NCBI GenBank assembly: GCA_903898675.1
Contig: CAIUGM010000022.1
Span: forward strand, 1 to 64,000
From: an uncultured Verrucomicrobiota bacterium
GTDB taxonomy: Bacteria > Verrucomicrobiota > Verrucomicrobiia > Opitutales > Opitutaceae
Direction of reading: 5' to 3'
Length of the DNA: 64,000 nt
Positions within the stretch are counted from its first letter, which is position 1. The number at the start of each line of letters is the position of its first letter. The position numbers and the translations under genes are program-made. Positions 8,686 through 17,528 of the stretch are shown here, piece by piece. Below the pieces are notes generated by a model. That model did not search any database and was not told the DNA's origin. It was given only the letters and a program-made list of their open reading frames with translations.

Positions 8686-8811
8686 CTACTTGCGGAATAT
8701 TTTCGCGATGACGAAAATGACCACGGCGCCAAACAGGCCGCCGCCAAAAATCATGTAGAGGATTGAATAACCGATCGCCGCGATCGGCAGGAGTGGAATC
8801 AGGTGGGACAT
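8686..8811 (-). CDS. 41-residue membrane protein downstream of ubiB-like gene
   Basis: From the ATG at 8811 the product is 41 residues with two hydrophobic stretches (HLIPLLPIAAIGYSILYMIF and GGLFGAVVIFVIAKIF) ending in FRK, i.e. a helical hairpin in the membrane. It lies 88 bases downstream of the UbiB-like kinase gene on the same strand, so the two may be co-transcribed. No strong Shine-Dalgarno is seen. An upstream start would give 84 residues, but the extra part (rich in Pro/Arg) has no protein-like character. No family is recognised. Confidence 0.5.
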   Translation of the reverse strand: MSHLIPLLPIAAIGYSILYMIFGGGLFGAVVIFVIAKIFRK

Positions 8812-8899
8812 GACGAACGTGGGTTGGGGTTGAAGCAGACGTGAGGAAGGGCGCGCGCCGAATTGATTGACCGGGTGGTCGAATGGGTTTCCCGGTTGT

Positions 8900-10603
8900 T
8901 CAGTGCGGATATTTCTTCCGGCTCTGGTAGTCGTGGACAAAGATGCTGATCACGAGCCAGAAGCTCCCGGTCGCGGCCGCCAGGTAACAGAGGATCGCCA
9001 GCCCGGGAAAGCCGAACAGCTGGAACGGCGTCGCGACCCGCATCAGGAGCGAGGCGCCGACGATCAGGCCGGCCAGGACGATGCCGGTGGTGATGCGGTT
9101 CGCGATCTTCTCCATGCCGTCCATCACCATCTTCGCGTCGGTGGCCTTCACCTTCACCTCCAGCTCGGAGTTGGTGGCCATGTCCATGATCCGGTTGACG
9201 CGGGAAGGCAGGCCCGAGGTGAAATCCTTCATCTCGAGCACGGCGCTGTAGACGCTGCCCTGCGTGAGATCCTTGCCCACGCGCCGGACCATCAGCGCGG
9301 CGGCATGGCGGCGGATGGACGCGTTGGTGTCGAACGCCGGGTCGAGGATCCGGCCGACCTCGTCCAGCTGCAGCATGGTCTTGCCCAGCAGCACCAGTTC
9401 GCTGGGGACGATGAGCGCGTTCTCCTGCGCGATGCCGCCCACCTCGAGGAGGGAACGGCCGACATTGAGCTGCTCCAGGCCCTGGTCCCGCCGCAACGCC
9501 ACCAGCTGCGTGATGCGCCGGCGAAACTCGGGCGCGGTGAACTCGTCGAGCTTCTCGCTCATGCGGATAGCGATTTCCGCCACGGCCTCGCCGTTGCCCT
9601 CGCCGATCGCCAGCAGGATCTTCAGCAGGTTTTCCTGCATGGCGGGCGCCGTGTGGCCCACCATCCCGAGGTCGATGAGGGCGAGGCGGCCGTCGTTCGT
9701 GACGAAGACGTTGCCCGGATGCGGGTCGGCGTGAAACAGCCCGTCGAGCAGCACCTGCTGCAGGTAGGCCTTGAACAGTTCCTCCGCCAGCGGCGCGCCG
9801 TGCAGGTCGAGCAGGTCCAGCGGACCGAGCGCGGTGATCTTCCGCCCCTGCACCTCGTCCATGGTCAGCACCGACCGCGTCGAATAATCCGGCACGGGCT
9901 GCGGCACCTGGATGAGCTTGAAATCGCGGAGGTTGCGGCCGAGCGCGACGAGGTTGTGCGCCTCGCGCTCGTAATTGAGCTCCTGCTGGATCGTCAGGCG
10001 GAATTCCTGGAGGATCACCAGGAAACGGTGGCGGCGGCCGATCGCCGTGTGGGCGTCGAGGAAGCCCGCGATCTGCTCCAGCACCTCGAAGTCATCGGCG
10101 ATCTGCCGGCGGATGTTCGGCCGCTGCACCTTCACCACCACCGCCCGGCCGTCGCGCAGCGCCGCGCGGTGCACCTGCCCGAGCGAGGCGGCGGCGAGCG
10201 GCTCGATGTCAAAACGGGAGAACGCCTTCGAGATCCTGACGCCCAGCTCGGCCATCACGATCTCCTCGACCTCCGCGTACGGAAACGGCTTCACCTTGTC
10301 CTGCAGCCGCGCGAGCGCCGACCGGTAGGAATCGGGCAGCAGATCCGGCCGGCCGGCGAGCACCTGCCCCAGCTTCACGTACGTCGGGCCCATCGCCTCC
10401 AGGTCGTCGGCCAGGTGTTCCGGCGACGCCGCACCGGCGGCCGCCGGAGCACCCTCCGCCGCGGAGCCGGGGGCAGACGGGAGACTGTCGACGCCAAACC
10501 CTTCCTCGGCGCTCATCTGCTGCGCCAGGTCGGAGCGGCCGTATTTCCAAAGCAGCGCGACGATCTGCCGGTAACGCGCGAGGTGGGAGGCGGAGAATTT
10601 CAT
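8900..10603 (-). CDS. UbiB/ABC1 (AarF) atypical protein kinase-like protein
   Basis: 567 residues from ATG at 10603. Family signatures are present: KLGQVLAGRPDLLP (the KxGQ motif), AAASLGQVHRA (the alanine-rich loop), the VVKVQRPNI lysine, GLFHADPHPGNVFV catalytic loop and LIDLGMVG (DFG equivalent). Two hydrophobic helices near the C-terminus (ITTGIVLAGLIVGASLL and GLAILCYLAAATGSFWLVI) anchor it in the membrane. UbiB proteins are ATPases that support isoprenoid-quinone biosynthesis or lipid handling. No ubi or men genes are adjacent. Confidence 0.9.
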   Translation of the reverse strand: MKFSASHLARYRQIVALLWKYGRSDLAQQMSAEEGFGVDSLPSAPGSAAEGAPAAAGAASPEHLADDLEAMGPTYVKLGQVLAGRPDLLPDSYRSALARLQDKVKPFPYAEVEEIVMAELGVRISKAFSRFDIEPLAAASLGQVHRAALRDGRAVVVKVQRPNIRRQIADDFEVLEQIAGFLDAHTAIGRRHRFLVILQEFRLTIQQELNYEREAHNLVALGRNLRDFKLIQVPQPVPDYSTRSVLTMDEVQGRKITALGPLDLLDLHGAPLAEELFKAYLQQVLLDGLFHADPHPGNVFVTNDGRLALIDLGMVGHTAPAMQENLLKILLAIGEGNGEAVAEIAIRMSEKLDEFTAPEFRRRITQLVALRRDQGLEQLNVGRSLLEVGGIAQENALIVPSELVLLGKTMLQLDEVGRILDPAFDTNASIRRHAAALMVRRVGKDLTQGSVYSAVLEMKDFTSGLPSRVNRIMDMATNSELEVKVKATDAKMVMDGMEKIANRITTGIVLAGLIVGASLLMRVATPFQLFGFPGLAILCYLAAATGSFWLVISIFVHDYQSRKKYPH

Positions 10604-10842
10604 GCGAGGATTCAGCCGCCCGCCCTGGAATCCAGCGCGGTGGCAGCCGACATCCCTAATGACCCTTATTTTGACCGCCGGTCTCGCGCGTACCGCAATT
10701 TTCACCCGGCCGGGTTGAGCCGCCGGGCTTTCCGGGGAACCACGCCCCCGGATTACGTTTCCTAACCTGGGACATTTACGATTTCGTGTTGCCGGCCGCT
10801 ACGGGTACGAGCCTCGAAATTCATATCAACCCGCCCCCCCTT

Positions 10843-11163
10843 ATGCTCAACGCCGCCAAAGATGCCGTCGCCAGCCGCGCCGCCCAGGCCTGGGCGAACA
10901 CGCTGATCGCCCGTTACGGCAAGGTGCAGGACCTCCGCATCGACTCGCGCCAGAAAACCCTCGAGGTCTCCTGCCTCCTGGAGGGCGAGACCTCACCCAT
11001 CACCGTCCGGATTGAAAATTATGTGTTGGAGACCGAGGGGGAGAAGAAATTCCTCCGCGCGACCGCCTTCAGCTGCACGCGCCCGTGGCTGCACAAGGTC
11101 CTGGCGGACCATGGCCCGCGCCAACGGCTGGAGCTGCCACCATGGGCGGCGGCGATCCTGTGA
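10843..11163 (+). CDS. Conserved hypothetical protein (106 residues)
   Basis: ATG-initiated 106-residue ORF (MLNAAKDAVASRAAQAWANT) with predicted alternating strands (VQDLRIDSRQKTLEVSCLLEG, split here only for description: a strand, turn, strand pattern), then ITVRIENYVLETEG and a basic C-terminal helix ending LPPWAAAIL. No signal peptide or membrane segment. Codon use is like its neighbours, and the ORF is convergent with the HDOD gene with only 12 bases between. I do not recognise the family; the strand-rich core resembles small LPS/lipid-binding or signalling folds only in a general way. Confidence 0.6.
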   Translation: MLNAAKDAVASRAAQAWANTLIARYGKVQDLRIDSRQKTLEVSCLLEGETSPITVRIENYVLETEGEKKFLRATAFSCTRPWLHKVLADHGPRQRLELPPWAAAIL

Positions 11164-11175
11164 GGCGCCGCGCAC

Positions 11176-12883
11176 TCAGTGCGTGAACCGGCGGCAGCTG
11201 TCGCACGCCATCGCGAGCAACGACCGGATGAACTTCACCTGCTCGCCGGTGAGCTCGATCTGCCGGGCCTCGGGCCAGCCCACGAGCATCACGCCGTGCG
11301 CCCGCTGCTCCTTGAAGAGCGGCAGCAGCGCGTAGGCCCCGAGCCCGCGGTGCTCCTTCAGCCAGTCGGGAACGTACGGGAGGATCTTCGGGTCGTGGGC
11401 GTGGTGGATCATGATGTTCTCCTTCCGCAGCAGGCAGACTCCGAGGACGGTCCGGTCGCGCGCATCGATCCGGGCCCGGGCGCCGAGCGACTTGAACAAC
11501 CCGCCGCTGCCGTGCGCCAGGTTATAGTAGTGCTGGTCGCGCGGCCCGATGAACAGGAGGCCCTCCGGCGCACTCATGATGTGGCAGACCGCCTGGATGA
11601 CGGCGGCGAAAATATGATCGGGCGAGGCGCCGGCCTGGCTGATCAGGCCGTTCACGCGGGTAAGATGCACGCCCCACTCCTGCGGCCGCGGCGGGGCCGC
11701 GGCCGGCGAGGCTTTCCCCAGCGGGGCTGCGGCCGACCCGATGGGCGGATCACTGACCGTCGCGGTCGCCGGGACCGGGTTGGCGGAAACCGGGTAAGGC
11801 GTCGCGGTGGTCCCGACCGCCTGCGTCGTCGAAATGGCATCGGTCAGCGGCAGTCCGCCGGCACTCATGGGCGGCGTGGTGCCCGGGCCGGCGTCGCCGG
11901 GCGCCGCCGTTGCCGGGGCACTGCCGGCCGCGGCCGTGGCGGCAAAGGCCTGGCGCCGTTGTTTCAACCGGTGCAGGCTTTTCGTCGGCAGGCTCTTCAG
12001 CCGGAAGGTGCGCACGTAATAATCCAGCTGCTGGCCGGCGGCGGCGACGAGGTCGGGAATCTCCGCGCCGATATGCGGGAAATTGGTTTCAAAGGCTGCG
12101 GCCAGTTCCTTCACGCGGGCCATGAATTCCTCGGCCGGGAGATTGTCGGCCAGCGTCAGGCTGGCGAGTCGCGCCGAGAAATCCGCCACCATGAGCATTT
12201 GCGCGTCGGGCTTGGTATCGAGCACGGCGAGCGCCTCCCGGGGGCAGCGCGCGCAGGGCCGCCAGGATGTCCTCCGGGAGATTGGCCGCCTTCAGCAGCT
12301 CATAGCCGAGCTCGAGCGGCGTGAGACCGAAGATCTCCCGGTAGGCCTCGTCGTCCGGCCGGACCCCGGCCAGCTTCCGGGCGCTGCGGTAGTCGTCGAG
12401 CATGCACGTCACCATGACAATGCGGCCGAAGTTGCGCAGCGAGGCGCAGACAAACGCCTGCTCGGGATCCATGCGCAGGCGCGTGCCCGCCAGCTTGTGC
12501 GCGAGGCAGCCGGCGGTCAGCGCCTGGGCCGCCATCTCGCGCTGCTCGTCCGAACTCTGGCTGCGCGAGGACTGCTCGATCAGCATGAGCGACATCGCCA
12601 GCGACCGGATGCGTTCGTAACCGATCACGTGAATCGCCTGGTGGATGCTGGAAATGGGCGCGGCGTTGGGGTTATAGCCGATGGTGTTGGCCGCGCCGAT
12701 GACCTTGGCGAGGACGGCGGCGTCCTTTTGGATGACCTCGGCCAGTTCGGAAACAGACACGTGTCCGGAATTGCCCGAAAGGGTGCGCATCAACTTCACG
12801 ATCTCCGGCAGACAGGCGATCGGGTTGGACAGCAGTGCTGAGCTGGCCCGCTGAAGGGTCTGCTGGGATAAGGAGTCACTCAC
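11176..12883 (-). pseudogene. HDOD-domain signalling protein with C-terminal GAF-like domain, frameshifted
   Basis: Starts at a GTG (VSDSLSQQTLQ). The first frame encodes an HDOD domain: NPIACLPEIVKLMRTLSG, DAAVLAKVIGAANTIGY, SLRNFGRIVMVTCML, FGLTPLELGYELLKAA. It then leaves frame at LRALPP, and the protein continues in another frame as LAVLDTKPDAQMLMVADFSA, completing the HDOD region, followed by a Pro/Ala linker and a GAF-like domain (GLLFIGPRDQ to GVMLVGWPEA). The shift falls in a run of five G at 12240-12244; four G would restore one ORF of about 568 residues. HDOD proteins are signalling scaffolds related to HD-GYP. Either a decayed gene or a base-calling error in the homopolymer. Confidence 0.85.
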
Positions 12884-13058
12884 GGCCCTATTATCGGCCT
12901 CCGGGCGGGCAAATTTAGCGCCAAACGCCCCCGGGCCAAGGCGATATGAGAGAAATGCCGTCCGTAGAGGCCGGAAACCGCGCCCACCCGGCCGGGGCCG
13001 CCGCCCGCCGGCGAAAAACATTGCGTAATAAAAGCCCGGAGGATGCTTCTGGAAGGCG

Positions 13059-13517
13059 ATGACCACGACCCGACTGCCCTCCGTGCGGATCCTTTTTGCG
13101 CTCGCCTGCTGTTTCTCCCTGGGTCTGTCCGCGTTCGCGGCCGGCACCCACGTGAAGGCGGCCAAGCCCCTGCGCATCTCGCAGGGTGAGCGGGTCGAAC
13201 TCACCGACTTTCTCGTGCCGGGCAAGTTCACCATCTTTGATTTCACCAGCGAGTATTGCCCGCCCTGCCGCGGCTACGATGAGCCGCTCTACCTGCTGCA
13301 TGAGCAGCGGGACGAGGTGGCGGTCGTGAAGGTCGATATCAACCGGCCCATGTTTCATAAAATCGACTGGGAGTCCCCCGTCGCCAAGCAGTACGAGCTG
13401 CAATCCATCCCGCACTTCACGATCTATGGTCCCGACGGCAAGCTGGTCGCGGACGACAACAACGACGAGCGGTCCGCCCGCATTTTGGTCGACAAGATGA
13501 TCAACGCGCTGAAGTAG
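13059..13517 (+). CDS. Exported thioredoxin-like protein
   Basis: 152 residues. The signal peptide is MTTTRLPSVRILFALACCFS through about residue 29, followed by a thioredoxin fold with the redox motif CPPC in SEYCPPCRGYDEPL and the cis-proline in SIPHFTIYGPDG. Periplasmic thiol-disulfide exchange is the likely role. The gene is divergent from the HDOD gene and convergent with the DUF3185 gene. CPPC, rather than CGPC, suggests a more oxidising or reductase-specialised protein, but activity cannot be fixed from the motif alone. Confidence 0.85.
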   Translation: MTTTRLPSVRILFALACCFSLGLSAFAAGTHVKAAKPLRISQGERVELTDFLVPGKFTIFDFTSEYCPPCRGYDEPLYLLHEQRDEVAVVKVDINRPMFHKIDWESPVAKQYELQSIPHFTIYGPDGKLVADDNNDERSARILVDKMINALK

Positions 13518-13527
13518 CCGCGGCCGG

Positions 13528-13752
13528 TCAGGGCGCCTTGCGCAGGGCGAGCCCGGCGCCGGCCAGCACAAGCAGCACGCCGCCCCCGAGGTAATAGACA
13601 TGCTCCGGCACCCGCGTGCCGCCGTCGACCTTGTTGGCCACCTTGGTCGTCACCTCGGCCACGTCGCCCACCAGGGAATTCCGGCGCGAGAAACCCTGGA
13701 AAATCAGCGCACCACCGATGATAACGAGCACCAGGCCGAGGAGTTTTTGCAT
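13528..13752 (-). CDS. DUF3185-family small membrane protein
   Basis: 74 residues from the ATG at 13752: MQKLLGLVLVIIGGALIFQG forms the first membrane helix, a polar segment RRNSLVGDVAEVTTKVANKV follows, and YYLGGGVLLVLAGAGLAL the second. The order of helix, short periplasmic linker and helix, and the MQKLLGLVL opening, match DUF3185 proteins. No function is established for the family. A longer ORF with upstream starts has a non-hydrophobic proline-rich lead and is unlikely. Confidence 0.75.
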   Translation of the reverse strand: MQKLLGLVLVIIGGALIFQGFSRRNSLVGDVAEVTTKVANKVDGGTRVPEHVYYLGGGVLLVLAGAGLALRKAP

Positions 13753-13892
13753 GGCGGGATAATTCCACCAGACCCGGCCGGGGCAAGCGCCGAAACCCGG
13801 GGCAGCCGCCGGCCGGGAAACGCCGGCCGCGGGCAATAAGGGATGGACGGTCGCGCCGATCGGGTGCAAATTAAGCCTCTTCCCCCACCCCC

Positions 13893-14756
13893 ATGTTAAA
13901 ATCCTACCTCCGGTTCCCCTCGCTCCTGGTCACCGCCACGCTGCTGGTCGTCACGGCCCGCGCTGACTTTCACGATCACCTCGGCATCCAGCTCTGGAGC
14001 CTCCATGCGCAGACCATGGCCAAGGGCCTGCCGCCTTCCCTGGACCTGATCAAGGGCTGGGGCTTCACGGAGGTCGAGGGCGGCGTCAGCGCCACGGGCC
14101 CGACCGCCACGCAGGTCCGCGCCGAGTTCGACGCGCGCGGCCTCACCGTGCCGAGCGTGCACGCCTCGTACGAGCAAATGACCAAGGATCTGCCGGCCGT
14201 CATCCGCGACGCCAAGATCCTCGGCGCCAAGTTTGTCATCTGCCCGTGGATCCCCCACGAGAGCGCCTTCGATGCCGCCAAGATGCGCGAGGCCGTCGCG
14301 AACTTCAACAAATGGGGCGCCGCCTTCAGCGCCGCGGGGCTCCGCTTCGGCTACCACCCGCACGGTTATGAATTCGTCCCGAGCGGCACCGCCGGCGAGA
14401 CGCTGCTGGACGACCTGATCAAGGCCACCAACCCGGCGGACGTGTGCTACGAGATGGATGTGTTCTGGGCCTTCCACGCCGGCGGCGACCCGGTGAAGCT
14501 GCTGCAAAAATATTCCACCCGCTGGGTGGCGCTGCACGTGAAGGATATCCGCAAGGGCGCCCCCACCGGCTCGCCGACCGGCAGTGCGCCGGCCACCGAC
14601 AACGTCAGCGTGGGCACGGGCCAGATCGACTGGCGCGCGGTCATCGGCACGGCCGAGAAGATCGGCGTGACGTACTATTTCATCGAGGACGAGACCACCG
14701 CCCCGCTCGAGAATGTGCCCGCCAGCCTCGCCTACCTGCGCGCGCTGAAGCTGTAG
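13893..14756 (+). CDS. Secreted sugar phosphate isomerase/epimerase-like TIM barrel
   Basis: 287 residues with a Sec signal (SLLVTATLLVVTARA) and an AP-endonuclease-2/xylose-isomerase-like barrel: LGIQLWSLHA, GFTEVEGG, VPSVHASYEQM, FGYHPHGYEF, CYEMDVFW, WVALHVKDIRKG and FIEDETT. His and Glu/Asp residues in these loops are the usual metal ligands. Family members isomerise or epimerise sugars and keto-sugars. Export to the periplasm and location directly before the GMC dehydrogenase suggest a role on oxidised free sugars rather than sugar phosphates. Substrate unknown. Confidence 0.82.
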   Translation: MLKSYLRFPSLLVTATLLVVTARADFHDHLGIQLWSLHAQTMAKGLPPSLDLIKGWGFTEVEGGVSATGPTATQVRAEFDARGLTVPSVHASYEQMTKDLPAVIRDAKILGAKFVICPWIPHESAFDAAKMREAVANFNKWGAAFSAAGLRFGYHPHGYEFVPSGTAGETLLDDLIKATNPADVCYEMDVFWAFHAGGDPVKLLQKYSTRWVALHVKDIRKGAPTGSPTGSAPATDNVSVGTGQIDWRAVIGTAEKIGVTYYFIEDETTAPLENVPASLAYLRALKL

Positions 14757-14841
14757 CCCCGCGCCGGGCCGGTCCGGCGCCCGGTTGCTCCGGCCGGACA
14801 AAATCCCAACCCACGCCCCGTTCCGCCCAACCCGCTTTGTT

Positions 14842-16653
14842 ATGCCCATTATTTCCGCGAATCAGGCCAAGCCCGAGTATGATGTGATCGTGATCGGCTC
14901 CGGCGCCGGCGGCGGCCAGGCCGCCTACACCCTCACGATGGACGGCGCCAAGGTCCTCATGCTCGAGGCCGGCCGCGACTACGACCCCGTGAAGGAAACG
15001 CCGATGTTCCAGGACAACTCCGTCGCGCCCCTGCGCGGCGTCGGCACCCCGGACAAGCCGTTCGGCTTCCATGACGCCACCATCGACGGCGGCTGGCAGG
15101 TGCCGGGCGAACCGTACACGCAGGCCTCGGCGGATCCGGCGCAGCACTTCGAGTGGTGGCGCGCGCGCATGCTCGGCGGCCGCACCAACCACTGGGGCCG
15201 CATCGCGCTGCGCAACGGCCCGTATGATTTCAAGGGCTTCACCCGCGACGGCCACGGGTTCGACTGGCCCTTCACCTACGAGGAGATCGCGCCCTATTAC
15301 GACAAGGTCGAGCTGCTCATCGGCGTCTACGGGGAAAACAACGGCCTGGAGAACACGCCGGACTCACCCGACGGCGTGCTGCAGCCGCCGCCCCTCGCCC
15401 GCGCCGGCGAACAGCTCGCCCGCAAGCGGATGAAGGAAATCGGCATCCCGGTGCTCCCGATCCACCGCGCCGTGCTCACACAGCGGCAGGACAGCGAGCG
15501 CCTGCCCGCCCGACTCCACCCGAACAACCCGGCGGCCCAGCGCGCCCTGGCCAAGGCCATGAGCGAACGCGCCGCCTGCTTCTGGGCCACGCCCTGCGGC
15601 CGCGGTTGTGCGATCCGAGCCAATTACCAGTCGACGACGGTCCATCTGCCGCCCGCCCTGAACACGGGCAACCTCGAGATCCTGCCCAACGCCATGGCCC
15701 GCGAGGTCACCCTCAACGCCAAGGGCCTCGCCGACGGCGTGATCTTCACCGACAAGACCACCGGCCAGGAACACCGCGTGAAGGCCCGCGCCGTCGTGCT
15801 CGCCGCCAGCGCGTGCGAAACGGTCCGCGTTTTGCTGAACTCCAAGTCCGCGCAATTTCCGCAGGGCCTCGCCAACTCCAGCGGCCTCGTGGGCAAGTAC
15901 ATCATGGACACCGTGGGCGCCAGCCTCAGCGGCCAGATTCCGGCGCTCGAGAACCTGCCGCCCCACAACGAGGACGGCGCCGGCGGCGGCCACGTCTACA
16001 CGCCGTGGTGGCTCTACCAGGAGCAACTCGCCGGCAAGCTCGGCTTCGCGCGCGGCTATCACATCGAGTTCGGCTCCGGCCGCGAAATGCCCGGCATGGG
16101 CACCGGGTCGGGCCTCGAGCATTTCACCCGCGGCAGCTACGGCCGGAAGTTCAAGGAGGACGCCCGCCGCTACTACGGCACCTACATGGGCTTCTCCGGC
16201 CGCGGCGAAATGATTCCCAACGCCGATTCCTACTGCGAACTCGACCCGGTCGTGAAGGACAAGTGGGGCATCCCCGTCCTGCGCTTCACCTGGAAGTGGT
16301 CCGAGCACGAGACCCGCCAGGCGGAGCACATGGTCAAGACCTTCGCCGACATCATCACGACGATGGGCGGCAAGGTCCTCGGGCCGAATCCCACCCGCCA
16401 CCGCGCGGGCAACCAGGTCATTGAGAAGGGCGGCCGCATCATCCACGAGGTCGGCGGCGCGATGATCGGCGCCGATCCGCAGAAATCCGTCACGAATCCC
16501 TGGGGCCACACCTGGGACGTGAAGAACCTCTACCTCACCGACGGCGCGCCCTTCGCCTCCAACGCCGACAAGAACCCCACCCTCACCATCATGGCGCTGG
16601 CCTGGCGCGCCTGCGACCACCTCCTCGCCGAGATGAAGAAAGGAAATATCTGA
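14842..16653 (+). CDS. GMC-family oxidoreductase (sugar dehydrogenase FAD subunit)
   Basis: 603 residues starting MPIISANQAKPEYDVIVIGS. The FAD-binding Rossmann motif is GSGAGGGQAAYTL with LEAGRDYDP; LGGRTNHWGRIALR is the GMC signature around the flavin; C-terminal NPTLTIMALAWRACDHL is typical of the large subunits of gluconate/glucose dehydrogenases. It has no signal peptide of its own. The next gene begins 2 bases after the stop and encodes the Tat-exported partner, so the two are probably exported together (hitch-hiker mechanism known for FAD-dependent sugar dehydrogenases). No cytochrome c subunit gene follows, so the electron acceptor is not encoded here. Confidence 0.88.
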   Translation: MPIISANQAKPEYDVIVIGSGAGGGQAAYTLTMDGAKVLMLEAGRDYDPVKETPMFQDNSVAPLRGVGTPDKPFGFHDATIDGGWQVPGEPYTQASADPAQHFEWWRARMLGGRTNHWGRIALRNGPYDFKGFTRDGHGFDWPFTYEEIAPYYDKVELLIGVYGENNGLENTPDSPDGVLQPPPLARAGEQLARKRMKEIGIPVLPIHRAVLTQRQDSERLPARLHPNNPAAQRALAKAMSERAACFWATPCGRGCAIRANYQSTTVHLPPALNTGNLEILPNAMAREVTLNAKGLADGVIFTDKTTGQEHRVKARAVVLAASACETVRVLLNSKSAQFPQGLANSSGLVGKYIMDTVGASLSGQIPALENLPPHNEDGAGGGHVYTPWWLYQEQLAGKLGFARGYHIEFGSGREMPGMGTGSGLEHFTRGSYGRKFKEDARRYYGTYMGFSGRGEMIPNADSYCELDPVVKDKWGIPVLRFTWKWSEHETRQAEHMVKTFADIITTMGGKVLGPNPTRHRAGNQVIEKGGRIIHEVGGAMIGADPQKSVTNPWGHTWDVKNLYLTDGAPFASNADKNPTLTIMALAWRACDHLLAEMKKGNI

Positions 16654-16654
16654 C

Positions 16655-17302
16655 ATGAGCCGCCACGACCATCCCCGCCTCGACCGCCGCACCGCCCTCA
16701 AGTGGATGCTCGGCGCCGCCGCCACCGCCGCCGTCATCGGCCGCCCCGCCTTCGCCGCCCTGGGCGCCACCGCGCCGGCCGCCAAACCCTACGGCACCGA
16801 CCCGGACCTGGGCCGGGAATACAAGCCCGGCGAACTCTGGCCACTCACGTTCAGCGCGACCCAGCGCCGCACCGCCGCGGCCCTGTGCGCTGCGATCATC
16901 CCCGCCGAGGGCGCGACGCCGAGCGCCGCGGCCGCGGGCGTGCCCGACTTCATCGACGAGTGGATCAGCGCGCCCTACGCCGACCAGCAGAAGGACCGCT
17001 CGCCCGTCCTCGACGGCCTGGACTGGATCGAACAAGAGGCGCAGCGCCGCTCCGGCAAATCCTTCGCCGACCTCGACGACCACCAGGTCGCGGCCATCTG
17101 CGACGACATCTGCCACGCGCCGGATGCGAAGCCCGGGCTGGCCGACGCCGCCAAGTTCTTCGCGCGGTTCCGCGATCTCACCGCCGGCGGTTTCTACAGC
17201 ACGCCGGCCGGCATGAAGGACATCGGCTACATCGGCAACACCCCGCAGGCCGAGTTCAAGGGGCCGACCCCCGAGGCGCTGCGGCACCTCGGCCTGATCT
17301 GA
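16655..17302 (+). CDS. Gluconate 2-dehydrogenase subunit 3 family protein (Tat-exported)
   Basis: 215 residues with a twin-arginine signal: LDRRTALKWMLGAAATAAVI. The mature part (FSATQRRTAAALCAAIIPAE, GVPDFIDEWI, TAGGFYSTPAGMKDIGYIG) is the gluconate_2-dh3 family, the small gamma subunit that chaperones and exports the GMC flavoprotein. Translation is probably coupled to the upstream gene, with only one base between stop and start. Together they should form a periplasmic sugar dehydrogenase. Confidence 0.88.
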   Translation: MSRHDHPRLDRRTALKWMLGAAATAAVIGRPAFAALGATAPAAKPYGTDPDLGREYKPGELWPLTFSATQRRTAAALCAAIIPAEGATPSAAAAGVPDFIDEWISAPYADQQKDRSPVLDGLDWIEQEAQRRSGKSFADLDDHQVAAICDDICHAPDAKPGLADAAKFFARFRDLTAGGFYSTPAGMKDIGYIGNTPQAEFKGPTPEALRHLGLI

Positions 17303-17351
17303 CCGGGAAGCGGATAGGTCTGAGCAGCCCGAACGTTTAGAACACGGAGAG

Positions 17352-17500
17352 ATTAACCACAGAATACACCGAACACACCGAATGAAATCTCCGGCAGGAG
17401 AGAATGGCGGGGAATTTGGGGAAGATATTTTTCCCCGTTTGTTTCTCTGAAAAAGTCAGCTCATTTTCTGTGTGTTCCGTGTGTTCTGTGGTGAACCGAT
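17352..17500. repeat. Inverted pair of CACAGAAnACACnGAA-type repeats
   Basis: TTAACCACAGAATACACCGA (about 17353) is followed some 100 bases later by its approximate reverse complement, TCTGTGTGTTCCGTGTGTTC. The same arms recur between genes at 34.4, 37.3, 47.9 and 49.2 kb. The 227-base gap between the two genes here otherwise holds nothing recognisable. Confidence 0.7.
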
Positions 17501-17528
17501 TGGAAAATTCCGCTCAACCCCTGCCCCC

